Shown here piece after piece: positions 34,159 to 43,570 of a DNA stretch of 64,000 nucleotides. The number at the start of each line of letters is the position of its first letter. Positions within the stretch are counted from its first letter, which is position 1. Source of the DNA: Bdellovibrio sp. (GTDB lineage: Bacteria > Myxococcota > SpSt-1050); NCBI GenBank assembly GCA_020725805.1, contig DYEF01000016.1, positions 1 through 64,000 on the forward strand. Reading direction: 5' to 3'. The position numbers and the translations under genes were made by a program. The notes beneath the pieces were generated by a model. That model was not told the DNA's origin, searched no databases, and saw only the letters and a program-made list of their open reading frames with translations.

Positions 34159-36492
34159 ATGGACGAAAGATTCGAAGATACATTTACAATACCCGAAGAG
34201 ATAGTCGCCCTTCCTGTAAAGGACATTGTGGTATTTCCCTATATGCTCATACCTCTTGTGGCATCGAGGCCGGTATCGTCAAAGGCAATAGACGAGGCAC
34301 TCCTCAAGGGGAGGATGATTCTCTGTCTGACACAGAAGGACAGCAACATCGAAGAACCTTCGTCTCAGGACATATACAGGGTAGGAACGGTCTGTATTAT
34401 ACAGAGAATGCGCAAACTTCAGGACGGCAGAACGAGAATAATCCTTCAGGGGATTGCAAAGGCAAGGGTGGTCGAATTTCTGGCCGAAAATCCGGTCTTC
34501 AAGGTCAGGATAAATATCATCAGGGAACTTCCTGTCGCAGATTTTTCAGTCGAGACAGAGGCCCTTGTCAGGACCATAAGAGAGAACCTGAAGAAGATGG
34601 AATCAATGGGTAAGCAGTTCTCGCAGGAGTTTTCATCTCTCGTGCAGACTATCAATGACCCCGGGAGGCTTGCCGATATAATAGTACCCAACCTGACAGT
34701 CAAGATAGAAGATGCGCAACTGATCCTCGAAGAACCGGACCCTATCAAAAGACTCAAAAAGGTAAACGAGTTTATCCTCAGGGAGAATGAGGTCTATCAG
34801 GTACAGCAGAAGATACAGGACAGGGTGAAAGAGGAGATGGACAAGTCCCAGAGGCAGTATCTTCTGATGGAGCAGCTCAGGGCTATTCAGAAGGAACTCG
34901 GAATCGGCGGTGAGATGAGCGATGTACAGGAAATCAGGCAGAAGATTCTTCAGATGAATATGCCGGACGAGGTCAAAAAGGAGATAGAGAAGCAACTGAA
35001 CCGTCTCGAATCCATGCATTCGGATTCCGCAGAGGCGAGTGTAATACGCAATTATGTAGACTGGGTAATCTCACTGCCTTGGAACACCTATACAGATGAC
35101 AATATCGTTCTCAGGGATGCCAGAAGGATTCTCGATGAAGACCATTACAATCTCGAAAAGATTAAAGAGAGAATTCTGGAATTTCTGAGTGTAAGGATGA
35201 TAAAGAAGGACCACAAGGGACCTATTCTGTGTTTTGTGGGACCGCCGGGAGTCGGTAAAACATCTCTTGGCAGGTCGATTGCCCGTGCCATGGGAAGAAA
35301 ATTTGTCAGAATTTCGCTCGGAGGAATCAGGGACGAGGCTGAGATAAGAGGACACAGAAGAACATATGTCGGAGCACTCCCCGGAAAGATTATTCAGGGT
35401 CTTAAGACTGCCGGTTCTGCCAATCCTGTCTTTATGCTCGACGAGGTCGACAAAATCGGGCTCGACTACAGAGGAGACCCGTCATCTGCTCTTCTGGAGG
35501 TGCTGGACCCCGAGCAGAATAATTCATTCGTAGACCATTTCATCGGTCTGCCCTTCGACCTATCCAGAGTCCTCTTTATCACAACGGCAAATCATCCCGA
35601 TACCATACCGGAACCTCTCAAGGACAGGATGGAGATGATATATCTTTCGGGTTATACGGAGGAGGAAAAGACAGAGATTGCCAGAAGGCACATTATCCCC
35701 AGACAGATAGTGGAAAACGGGGCCGAGAATCTCGGCCTCGATTTCAGAAAATCTGCCATAACGGAAATTATCAGATACTACACAAGGGAGGCGGGGGTCA
35801 GAAATCTCGAAAGAGAGATTTCATCGGTAATAAGAAAAATCATCAGGGAGAAGGTCGAAAAGGAAAAATATCCCCAGACCGTCAACGGAAAAACTGTAAA
35901 CAGATATCTCGGTATCCGGAAATTCAGTTTTGACCTGAAGGGGGAATTCAAGGAGGCCGGGATAATCCACGGGCTGGCCTGGACACCTTTTGGCGGGGAA
36001 ATCCTTACAATCGAGTCCGCACTGATGAACGGAAAACCCGGGCTCACACTCACCGGACATCTGGGCGATGTAATGAAGGAATCTGCACATACGGCTCTCA
36101 CATTCCTGAGGTCATCATCGGAGATTTTGGGTATAAATACAGAAATTTTTATGTCACGCGAGATTCACGTCCACGTCCCTGCCGGTGCTGTTCCCAAGGA
36201 CGGACCTTCGGCGGGACTCGCTATCGCCATATCGATATACTCACTCTTAAAAAACAGACCTGTATCCACAGATGTGGCACTGACCGGTGAAATAACAATC
36301 AAAGGCAGGGTATTGCCGGTCGGCGGTATAAAGGAAAAACTCCTCGCTGCCACACGTTCCGGTATTAAAAACGTAATAATTCCCGATGAAAACCAGAAAG
36401 ACCTGACAGAAATTCCGCCACTGATTCTCAAAAAGCTGACGATCAAGACTGTGAAATCAGCAAACGAGGTAATAGAATACCTGTTTAGCTGA
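34159..36492 (+). CDS. lon: ATP-dependent protease Lon
   Basis: Lon degrades damaged and regulatory proteins in the cytoplasm. The N-terminal substrate domain begins LPVKDIVVFPYMLIPL. Walker A is GPPGVGKTS near residue 360. The proteolytic domain has the catalytic Ser in PKDGPSAG and the Lys in GGIKEKLLA, the Ser-Lys dyad. The length of 777 aa is standard. It starts three bases after hsp20, so the two are one operon. Confidence 0.97.
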   Translation: MDERFEDTFTIPEEIVALPVKDIVVFPYMLIPLVASRPVSSKAIDEALLKGRMILCLTQKDSNIEEPSSQDIYRVGTVCIIQRMRKLQDGRTRIILQGIAKARVVEFLAENPVFKVRINIIRELPVADFSVETEALVRTIRENLKKMESMGKQFSQEFSSLVQTINDPGRLADIIVPNLTVKIEDAQLILEEPDPIKRLKKVNEFILRENEVYQVQQKIQDRVKEEMDKSQRQYLLMEQLRAIQKELGIGGEMSDVQEIRQKILQMNMPDEVKKEIEKQLNRLESMHSDSAEASVIRNYVDWVISLPWNTYTDDNIVLRDARRILDEDHYNLEKIKERILEFLSVRMIKKDHKGPILCFVGPPGVGKTSLGRSIARAMGRKFVRISLGGIRDEAEIRGHRRTYVGALPGKIIQGLKTAGSANPVFMLDEVDKIGLDYRGDPSSALLEVLDPEQNNSFVDHFIGLPFDLSRVLFITTANHPDTIPEPLKDRMEMIYLSGYTEEEKTEIARRHIIPRQIVENGAENLGLDFRKSAITEIIRYYTREAGVRNLEREISSVIRKIIREKVEKEKYPQTVNGKTVNRYLGIRKFSFDLKGEFKEAGIIHGLAWTPFGGEILTIESALMNGKPGLTLTGHLGDVMKESAHTALTFLRSSSEILGINTEIFMSREIHVHVPAGAVPKDGPSAGLAIAISIYSLLKNRPVSTDVALTGEITIKGRVLPVGGIKEKLLAATRSGIKNVIIPDENQKDLTEIPPLILKKLTIKTVKSANEVIEYLFS

Positions 36493-36564
36493 GAAGAGAA
36501 TAAGTACTACCTGATTCTACATAAAACTCTTTTTTAACCGGAAGCAGCCATTCTTATTTTTATT

Positions 36565-37866
36565 ATGGATACTTTGACTAATAATAAAGCTTATGATATA
36601 AGAGCCCTTGCTATGAAGAAAGATATCATCGCAATGGTTCTTGCCGGCGGCAGGGTCGATGAGCTCTCTGTCCTGACACTAAAAAGACCCAAGGCATCGC
36701 TTCCGCTCTGGGGGATATACAGAATAATTGATTTTGCACTTTCAAACCTTATGAACAGCGGAATCGATGTGGTGGGAGTTTTATCCCAGTACAAACCGTA
36801 TTCGCTCATAAGTCATATCCAGAACGGCACACACTGGGATTTCATCGGAAGAGGAAGGGAGATAAGGATACTCAGCCCTTTTAAGGGAAATTCGGATTCG
36901 GACTGGTATAAGGGGACAGCAGATGCCGTATATCAGAATCTTAATTTTATCGACCATTACGACTGTGAGGATGTACTCGTTCTGTCCGGAGACCATATTT
37001 ATGCCATGGATTACCGCAAGGTCCTTCAGTTTCACAGAGAGAAAGATGCGGACCTCACGATCGTATTCAAACAGGTCCCCGAAAGCGAGGCATACAGGTT
37101 CGGCATAGGCAGACTCGGCGAAAACCAGAGAGTAATCAGTTACGAAGAAAAACCAAAGACACCATCCTCAAATCTTGCATCTCTGACGATATACATATTC
37201 AAAACAGATGTACTGAAAAAACTCGTGACATATAACGCAAACCACGGAAAGTCCTATCATATATACAGCGACATCATACCTTATATGCTCAGTAACAACT
37301 ATAAGGTATTCGGATATGTCTTCGACGGCTACTGGCAGTATGCAAGAACGATAGATGAATACTTCAGAACAAATTTTGATATATTGCAAAGGGACAGGCT
37401 CACGATTCTCGAGAGTATGAACATAAGGACCAATATGAATTATTTCGAATATTCCGATATACCACCGACATTTGTATCTGACAGTTCGAAAATAAAAAAC
37501 TCGGTTGTATCACCCGGAGTAAAAATTTACGGAGAAGTTCATAATTCAATAATATCACCCGGGGTCATAATAGAAAAGGGAGCTTATGTCAGAAACAGTA
37601 TAATCTTCAGTTTCTCCCATCTTCGTCCGGACTGCAGAGTCATAAATTCAATACTGGACAAAAATGTAATCGTCGGTGGAAATTCTGTAATAGGTGAGGA
37701 AGGTGAGGTCGATTCTGCCCCCGTAACCATAATAGGGAAAAATACACGTATCCCCTCCGGCAGAAAGATCGGCGGGAGATGTATAATATATCCCGACCTC
37801 TCCGAAAATGACTTTGAAATGACCGAGATCCCCGAAGGGACTGAATACAAAGGAAAGAGTATATGA
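36565..37866 (+). CDS. ADP-glucose pyrophosphorylase-like paralogue 1
   Basis: This is a nucleotidyltransferase of the GlgC family followed by left-handed beta-helix repeats (SVVSPGVKIYGEVHNSIISPGV). The GTADAVYQN segment with the catalytic Asp and the EEKPKTPSSNLAS segment are intact. The G-loop reads LAGGRVDELSVLT instead of the GGxGxRL found in canonical GlgC, a variant I also associate with other deltaproteobacterial copies. The start may be the ATG at 36613 (MKKDIIAMVLAGG), as no Shine-Dalgarno precedes 36565. It overlaps the second copy by four bases, so the two may form a hetero-oligomer. Confidence 0.88.
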   Translation: MDTLTNNKAYDIRALAMKKDIIAMVLAGGRVDELSVLTLKRPKASLPLWGIYRIIDFALSNLMNSGIDVVGVLSQYKPYSLISHIQNGTHWDFIGRGREIRILSPFKGNSDSDWYKGTADAVYQNLNFIDHYDCEDVLVLSGDHIYAMDYRKVLQFHREKDADLTIVFKQVPESEAYRFGIGRLGENQRVISYEEKPKTPSSNLASLTIYIFKTDVLKKLVTYNANHGKSYHIYSDIIPYMLSNNYKVFGYVFDGYWQYARTIDEYFRTNFDILQRDRLTILESMNIRTNMNYFEYSDIPPTFVSDSSKIKNSVVSPGVKIYGEVHNSIISPGVIIEKGAYVRNSIIFSFSHLRPDCRVINSILDKNVIVGGNSVIGEEGEVDSAPVTIIGKNTRIPSGRKIGGRCIIYPDLSENDFEMTEIPEGTEYKGKSI

Positions 37867-39140
37867 GAAATTCACGGGACACCCTTGTAATGCTGCTTGC
37901 CGGCGGTGTTGGTTCGAGACTCAACATACTTGCAACCAAGAGAGCAAAACCCGCGGTCCCGTTTGGCGGAATCTACAGAATCATTGACTTCACACTGAGC
38001 AACGTTATGAATTCGGATATGGAAATGGTCGGTGTGCTCACACAGTACAAACCCCTCTCGCTGATGGACCACATCGGTAACGGCGAATACTGGAATCTTT
38101 ACGGAAGAAAGAGAGGCATCAAGATTCTCCCGCCACACACAGGAGAGGCCGATTCGGACTGGTACAAAGGGACTGCAGATGCAATATACCAGAACATACC
38201 TTTTATGGAAAACTACAAACCTGAAAAAGTCCTTATTCTTTCGGGTGACCACATTTACAGGATGAACTACGAAGAGATGGTTTCATTCCACGAAAAGAAG
38301 AATGCAGCGCTTACCATAGCGGCAATGCCTGTGCCGATAGAAGAGGCTCACCGGTTCGGGGTTATGGTGACAAATGAATCCGATGAGATAACCGAGTTTC
38401 AGGAAAAGGTAAAGAACCCGAAATCGAACCTTGCCTCAATGGGTATCTACGTTTTCAACTACAACATTTTATGTCAGGAACTAAAAAATATCGTCGGGCA
38501 GAAGAAGGGATTTGACTTCGGTAAAGATATTATTCCGTCTATGCTCGGCAGACACAAACTCGTATGTTTCAAGTTCAGCGATTACTGGAGAGATGTAGGT
38601 ACAATCGACTCGTATCACAGCGCAAATATGGATTGTCTGAATCCGGATTCGGGACTTGACCTCTATAACTGGAGACTCTGTACCAATCCGGACGAAGACA
38701 GGATAGGGGATAAACCTCCCTCGTTTTTCGGGGAATATTCCGCTTCGGAAAACTCTCTTATATCAAAAGGGTGCAGAATTGAGGGCGAGGTAAAAAATTC
38801 GGTACTCTCCCCCGGAGTCAGAATACTGAAAGGTGCAAAGGTTACCAATTCCGTAATCTTTTCCAACACCGTAATTGAATCGGGCAGCATTGTCGATTAC
38901 TGCATCATAGATAAGAATGTGCAGATTGGCACCGACTGCCGTATAGGTGAAGGGGAGAATATTGCAAACAGGCAGTTCCCCAGTCATCTTTCATGCGGCA
39001 TAACAGTAATAGGGAAAAACACAATAATTCCCGACGACACAATAATCGGCAAAAACTGCATAATATACCCGGAAGTGATACTGAACAATAACAATGCAGG
39101 CTTTGTACTGAAATCGGGCGAGACTGTTAATTACAGTTAA
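37863..39140 (+). CDS. glgC: Glucose-1-phosphate adenylyltransferase (paralogue 2)
   Basis: GlgC makes ADP-glucose, the donor for glycogen synthesis. The motif LAGGVGSRLNILATKRAKPAVPFGG-type G-loop (quoted here in part: LAGGVGSRL, KRAKPAVPFGG), WYKGTADAIYQN and the C-terminal beta-helix are all canonical, and 425 aa is normal. It is four-base coupled to a sister gene with an altered G-loop. No other glycogen genes are in the window. This copy is the better candidate for the catalytic subunit. Confidence 0.93.
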   Translation: MRNSRDTLVMLLAGGVGSRLNILATKRAKPAVPFGGIYRIIDFTLSNVMNSDMEMVGVLTQYKPLSLMDHIGNGEYWNLYGRKRGIKILPPHTGEADSDWYKGTADAIYQNIPFMENYKPEKVLILSGDHIYRMNYEEMVSFHEKKNAALTIAAMPVPIEEAHRFGVMVTNESDEITEFQEKVKNPKSNLASMGIYVFNYNILCQELKNIVGQKKGFDFGKDIIPSMLGRHKLVCFKFSDYWRDVGTIDSYHSANMDCLNPDSGLDLYNWRLCTNPDEDRIGDKPPSFFGEYSASENSLISKGCRIEGEVKNSVLSPGVRILKGAKVTNSVIFSNTVIESGSIVDYCIIDKNVQIGTDCRIGEGENIANRQFPSHLSCGITVIGKNTIIPDDTIIGKNCIIYPEVILNNNNAGFVLKSGETVNYS

Positions 39141-39146
39141 TTTTAC

Positions 39147-39176
39147 TTGACTAAACCGTTGAGTAATAAGTATTAT
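39147..39176 (+). promoter_or_regulatory. Candidate promoter of the FGE-like lipoprotein gene
   Basis: TTGACT (39147-39152) and TATTAT (39171-39176) are 18 bases apart, about 35 bases before the ATG and ahead of its AAGGAG. Confidence 0.5.
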
Positions 39177-39211
39177 GGATTTGCTTTTATTATTACGGTA
39201 AGGAGCGAAAA

Positions 39212-40165
39212 ATGAAGAAAATAATTCTGATTTTGGCCTTGTCGCTTTTTATTATCAGCAGCTGCGGTCATGAACATATAAATCCTTGTGACCCCAAAAG
39301 TGACAAATACAACTTTGACAGGTCAACATTCCAGAAATATTCGGATATGGCCTGGGTCAAAATCCCGAGAGGAGATACCTGTGGTTATCTGATCGATAAG
39401 TTCGAAAATTCTCTCTCCGACGCCTCCAGCGAATCCCCGGGCATCGACCAGAACAAGGCATCCAAGTCAGTGGCGAGCCTTATGCCTGCAAGCTGCATTA
39501 CCTTTGAAAGGGCCAAAGAGCTCTGTAAAAAGGCCGACAAAAGAATCTGCAAAAAGAGCGAATGGCTCACTGCCTGCAAAGGCGGTTTCTACGATGACCC
39601 TACAAGCAAGAAACTCAAGAGCGACCCTGATTACGGTAAATACTCAACCGAATATCTTTTTCCCTATACCAGAACTTCTGCCGAAAAACTTGAGCCCGTT
39701 ACAGAAAAGTATATAGCCGGCGTCTGCAATGACCTGACCTATGCAAAGACCAAAAACCAGTATAATCCGACAGATACGGCATCATACAGCTGTGACAAAG
39801 GCGACAAGAGAAAGATCGTCTCAACTGCGGCGGGTTCACTCTACGGAGAAGGGACAACACCGGGCTGCTGGCTGTCGAGGTCATTCACCTTAAAATCCGA
39901 ACTCAACGGGATACCTGCCGGGACCTATTCGTACATAGACATATTCGACCCGGACTCGACATATGCAGGCATTTTCGATATGTCCGGAAATCTCTACGAA
40001 TGGGTTGAAGACGATGACGGAAAGGGAGTCGCAATCGGAGGCTCGTTCAATTCCAACAGTGAGAGTCAGCTCAAATGTGATGAATCTGCCGTCGATAAAG
40101 GGAAAGACCCCTCAAAGGGCTACCCTGATGTGGGATTCAGGTGCTGCAGGGATATTGACATATAA
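39212..40165 (+). CDS. Lipoprotein with formylglycine-generating-enzyme-like (SUMF1) domain
   Basis: The lipobox IISSC follows a short signal peptide. The mature protein matches the FGE-sulfatase/SUMF1 fold: PASCITFERAKELCKKADKR, KSEWLTACKG, the DMSGNLYEWVED segment and the closing VGFRCCRD. Such lipoproteins in deltaproteobacteria are usually not proven formylglycine generators and may bind ligands or modify surface proteins. AAGGAG precedes the ATG. It is followed 17 bases later by a PEGA-domain protein, probably one operon. Confidence 0.82.
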   Translation: MKKIILILALSLFIISSCGHEHINPCDPKSDKYNFDRSTFQKYSDMAWVKIPRGDTCGYLIDKFENSLSDASSESPGIDQNKASKSVASLMPASCITFERAKELCKKADKRICKKSEWLTACKGGFYDDPTSKKLKSDPDYGKYSTEYLFPYTRTSAEKLEPVTEKYIAGVCNDLTYAKTKNQYNPTDTASYSCDKGDKRKIVSTAAGSLYGEGTTPGCWLSRSFTLKSELNGIPAGTYSYIDIFDPDSTYAGIFDMSGNLYEWVEDDDGKGVAIGGSFNSNSESQLKCDESAVDKGKDPSKGYPDVGFRCCRDIDI

Positions 40166-40182
40166 GGAGGAGAATTACTGTT

Positions 40183-40905
40183 ATGAAAAATATTCTCTTT
40201 ACAATATTTTTTCTTCTGCTGGCCGGCAATATTTACGCACAGGTAATTCAGGGTGCTACCGGCAATATTAACATTCAGTCAGAACCAAAAGGTGCCGAGG
40301 TTTACCTGGACGGTTCGTTTATGGGTAATACTCCCCTTGCCCTGAAAGATATCGACGCAGGAGAACACGTTATTAAGGTAACCAAAGCGGGATACGTAGA
40401 TGCAGAGACTACCATTACACTAAATCCGAAGGAAAACAGAAATGTGAAGATCGTTCTCGAAGAGACCCCGGAGACCAGAGAGAAGAGATTAAAGTATCAG
40501 AGTGCCCTTGACCGGTACGAAGCAAGTATGGAGGAATACAGGCAGATAAGCAAACCCAAGAAAATATGGGGATTTTCACTTCTGGGAGCCGGTATTGCAA
40601 CGGGTATTGCCGCAACTGTTTTTTACATCAAAGGATTAGGCGATGCCTCGAGTGCCTACGATGAATATAAAAATTCTGTACTGATGAGTGACATCAACTC
40701 AAAATACAATGCAGTCAAGGACGGTGAATCGATGGTCACAATCGGCCATGTGATGACCGGAATCACAGCTGTACTCATAGGTGCAAGCCTCTACCAGTTC
40801 TTCACTATCCCCTCAAAACCCGTCGAACCAAAACCGTTCACAATAAACACCACACCGGAAATTTTTAACGATAGACTTATTCTTTCAATATCCGGTACTT
40901 ATTAG
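40183..40905 (+). CDS. PEGA-domain membrane protein
   Basis: A signal peptide or first helix (ending NIYAQ) is followed by a PEGA domain at about residues 25-95, with INIQSEPKGAEVYLDGSFMG and GEHVIKVTKAGY. A predicted coiled segment and two hydrophobic helices (GFSLLGAGIATGIAATVFYI and a second near residue 190) come after. PEGA domains are beta modules of surface or periplasmic proteins. It is downstream of the SUMF1-like lipoprotein. Its function is otherwise unknown. Confidence 0.8.
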   Translation: MKNILFTIFFLLLAGNIYAQVIQGATGNINIQSEPKGAEVYLDGSFMGNTPLALKDIDAGEHVIKVTKAGYVDAETTITLNPKENRNVKIVLEETPETREKRLKYQSALDRYEASMEEYRQISKPKKIWGFSLLGAGIATGIAATVFYIKGLGDASSAYDEYKNSVLMSDINSKYNAVKDGESMVTIGHVMTGITAVLIGASLYQFFTIPSKPVEPKPFTINTTPEIFNDRLILSISGTY

Positions 40906-40950
40906 GATAGCCTAGCATAATGATATTTTGTTTAAGTTATTTTAGATAGC

Positions 40951-42156
40951 ATGGAAACAAACATTAATTTGTCTAAAATTAAACCGGCAAGAATTAAATA
41001 TCTTAAGGTTCAGAATTTCAGAGCATTAAAACATATTGAAATAGAAAATCTTACTCCATTAACTGTACTGATTGGTGAGAATGGAAGCGGCAAATCTACA
41101 ATATTCGATGTTTTTGCATTTCTTTCAGAAAGTTTCGAATTCGGCCTAAGAAGGGCCTGGGATAAAAGAGGCAAAGCAAAAGAACTTAAAACAAGGGGAG
41201 CTGAAGGTCCAATAGTTATTGAGATAAAATATCAGGAACCAGATTATCCCCTAATTACATATCATTTAGCAATCGACGAAAAAAACAATAACCCTGTAGT
41301 AAAGGAAGAATGGCTCCAATGGAGAAGAGGTCAGAGGGGAAAACCTTTCAGATTCTTGGATTATAAGGAAGGTATCGGCAAAGCTATCAGTGGAGAAAAA
41401 CCTGATGAACAAGATAAAAGAATCGAAATACCATTAAAATCTACAGATCTATTAGCGGTAAATGCTTTAGGACAATTTGCTGAACATCCAAGAGTAGCGG
41501 CGCTGAGAGATTTTATCACCGGCTGGTACGTATCGTATCTATCCGCTGACAACTTTAGAGGACAACCCGAAGCTGGTCCACAACAGAGACTATCAAAAAC
41601 AGGGGATAATATAGCAAATGTAATTCAGTATTTATCTGAACAACATCCCAAACGATTGGATAAAATTTTTGAGACCCTACGGAATAGAGTACCCCGCATT
41701 GAAAAAGTTATAGCTGATAATATGCCCGACGGAAGATTATTATTGCAGATTAAGGATGCTCCATTTAACAATCCCATTCTGGCCAAGTTTGCATCGGATG
41801 GTACTCTAAAGATGCTTGCTTACTTAATAGTTCTTTATGATCCAGAGCCTCCATCATTCATTGGAATTGAAGAACCAGAGAATTTTCTTTATCATAAACT
41901 TTTACCAGATCTGGCTGAAGAGTGCAGGAGTGCAAGTGAACTCACGCAATTACTTGTTACAACTCATTCTCCTTTTTTTATAAACTCCATTCAACCAAAT
42001 GAACTTTTTATTTTATGGCGAGATGATAAAGGATTTACTAATTTACGCAGAGCATCTGAAATACATAAAATAATGGATTTTATTAATAATGGCGCGAAAC
42101 TCGGAGAATTATGGATTGAGGGATACTTAAAGTACAAACAAAATTTAAAATCTTAA
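40951..42156 (+). CDS. AAA/ABC-type ATPase of the AAA_21 (OLD-like) group
   Basis: This 401-aa protein is a RecF/SMC-like ATPase. Its features are an N-terminal [17 protein letters not shown], Walker [10 protein letters not shown], a signature-like [11 protein letters not shown], Walker [10 protein letters not shown] and an H-loop TTHSPFF. It has no nuclease domain of its own; a TOPRIM-like partner lies two bases downstream. This ATPase/DUF4276 arrangement is a common two-gene unit and resembles split OLD-type or PARIS-type defence systems. The pair is more AT-rich than its neighbours and lacks a strong Shine-Dalgarno, consistent with acquisition. Confidence 0.85.
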   Translation: METNINLSKIKPARIKYLKVQNFRALKHIEIENLTPLTVLIGENGSGKSTIFDVFAFLSESFEFGLRRAWDKRGKAKELKTRGAEGPIVIEIKYQEPDYPLITYHLAIDEKNNNPVVKEEWLQWRRGQRGKPFRFLDYKEGIGKAISGEKPDEQDKRIEIPLKSTDLLAVNALGQFAEHPRVAALRDFITGWYVSYLSADNFRGQPEAGPQQRLSKTGDNIANVIQYLSEQHPKRLDKIFETLRNRVPRIEKVIADNMPDGRLLLQIKDAPFNNPILAKFASDGTLKMLAYLIVLYDPEPPSFIGIEEPENFLYHKLLPDLAEECRSASELTQLLVTTHSPFFINSIQPNELFILWRDDKGFTNLRRASEIHKIMDFINNGAKLGELWIEGYLKYKQNLKS

Positions 42157-42158
42157 AT

Positions 42159-42776
42159 ATGAAAATTGACTTTCTCGTTGAAGATAGATCAACTGAACAA
42201 TTCTTAAATATTTTTCTCTCGCGTTTTTTATCAAAAGAGATTGAATTTAATATTTACACATTTAACGGCAAACCTGATATGTTAAAAAAATTACCAAGCA
42301 GATTGAAAGCATATTCCAACTGGTTGCCGGAAGATATGATTATTTTTATAATTATTGACAAAGATAATGAAGATTGTTTCCAATTGAAAGAAAAACTAGA
42401 AGAGATTGTTTGTGCATCCGGGCTTTATTCAAAAAGTAAACCACTCAACAAAAAATGGAACGTTGTTACTAGAATAATTATAGAGGAATTAGAATCCTGG
42501 TATATCGGAGATTGGGAGGCAGTATGTAAAGCATATCCCAAATTGAATCCCGATATTATTAAAAAATCCAAATTTCGAGATCCTGAAAATATTAAAGGAG
42601 GGGTTTGGGAGGCATTAGAAAAAATATTTCAAAAACATGGATACTTTAAGACTGGCATAAGAAAGATTGAACTCGCAAAACTAGTGGCACCTAATGTTGA
42701 CCCAAATAGAAATGTTTCACGTAGCTTTATATTATTTTACAAGACTCTGTTAGATTTATCAGTAATCCAACATTAA
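42159..42776 (+). CDS. DUF4276-family protein, TOPRIM-like
   Basis: The start FLVEDRSTEQF and a later IIIDKDNED place a Glu and a DxD-type acidic pair where TOPRIM metal sites occur, consistent with a DUF4276 protein. The segment TRIIIEELESWYIGDWEAV is also typical. At 205 aa it is a single domain. It is coupled to the upstream ATPase and would supply nuclease or effector activity in a two-component system. The TOPRIM assignment is my inference from motif spacing. Codons are AT-rich, as in the ATPase. Confidence 0.75.
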   Translation: MKIDFLVEDRSTEQFLNIFLSRFLSKEIEFNIYTFNGKPDMLKKLPSRLKAYSNWLPEDMIIFIIIDKDNEDCFQLKEKLEEIVCASGLYSKSKPLNKKWNVVTRIIIEELESWYIGDWEAVCKAYPKLNPDIIKKSKFRDPENIKGGVWEALEKIFQKHGYFKTGIRKIELAKLVAPNVDPNRNVSRSFILFYKTLLDLSVIQH

Positions 42777-42798
42777 AACAGAAATTCCTTATATATTA

Positions 42799-43569
42799 TT
42801 ACTTAAAATCTCTCTTTTCGAAAATCAGAATAGAGGCTGTAAGCATTACCACAGAATACATTATTGCATACGCACTGACCCATATAATGTAGTTTATATC
42901 GGCTGTAATCTGATAAACTATATTCGATTTCAGATTTAATAATTCGAGGTCAGGCAGGAGATAATATGCAATATTTATGAGAGCCTTGAATGCCTCATTC
43001 TCGGATTTCATTGACCAGAACTTCAGGTCCGAGAGCAGATGTCCTATAAACCATATCGTAATGGAAAAGGCAGCGCTCATAATCGGAGTAGAGAATGTAG
43101 AGAAGAATATTGCTATCGCAGAGATTATCATAAATTCGAGTATCAAAAGATAAAACGCCTGAACGGTTCCGAGATAAGGCACATCATATTTCACGTAGAA
43201 TTTCAGGATAAACAGCAGAATAATCAGCATCAGCACCACATTTATGAATATTGTCAGAATCAGCCCTATATACTTGCTCAGAATAAATTCATATCTCTTG
43301 ATAGGTTTTGATACGATAGTATAGACAGTCTTTCTGTCAATCTCCTTTGCAACAAGATTTATCCCCAGAAAGACTGCCATCAGATTGCCAAAGAGAGATA
43401 TGGCTCCCATTCCGATATCGACAGTTATCTTCATCCATTGTCCTATAGTCAGCTGAACCAGAACCATTGTGCTGACAATTATTAGCACAGAGAAGAGAAG
43501 CACACCTATCAGAATCTTATTTCTTATGCTCTCCTTGAAGGTATTAAGTGCTATGGATAGTAGTCTCAT
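42799..43569 (-). CDS. ABC-2 type transporter permease
   Basis: This inner-membrane permease has about six hydrophobic helices in 256 aa. It begins MRLLSIALNTFKESIRNKILI, the amphipathic start common in NosY-like ABC-2 permeases, and contains AKEIDRKTVYTIVSKPIKRYEF, a family motif. It starts one base before the ATPase stop region and works with that ATPase. The substrate is unknown. It is the last gene of the minus-strand envelope cluster. Confidence 0.9.
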   Translation of the reverse strand: MRLLSIALNTFKESIRNKILIGVLLFSVLIIVSTMVLVQLTIGQWMKITVDIGMGAISLFGNLMAVFLGINLVAKEIDRKTVYTIVSKPIKRYEFILSKYIGLILTIFINVVLMLIILLFILKFYVKYDVPYLGTVQAFYLLILEFMIISAIAIFFSTFSTPIMSAAFSITIWFIGHLLSDLKFWSMKSENEAFKALINIAYYLLPDLELLNLKSNIVYQITADINYIIWVSAYAIMYSVVMLTASILIFEKRDFK

Positions 43570-43570
43570 C

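Noticed and set aside
36493-36540. Terminator after lon
   Set aside because: AAGAG and CTCTT are only five bases and separated by a long loop; not convincing.
36565-37866. First GlgC copy as a pseudogene
   Set aside because: The frame is intact and other catalytic segments are conserved; the G-loop variant appears to be a genuine subfamily feature.
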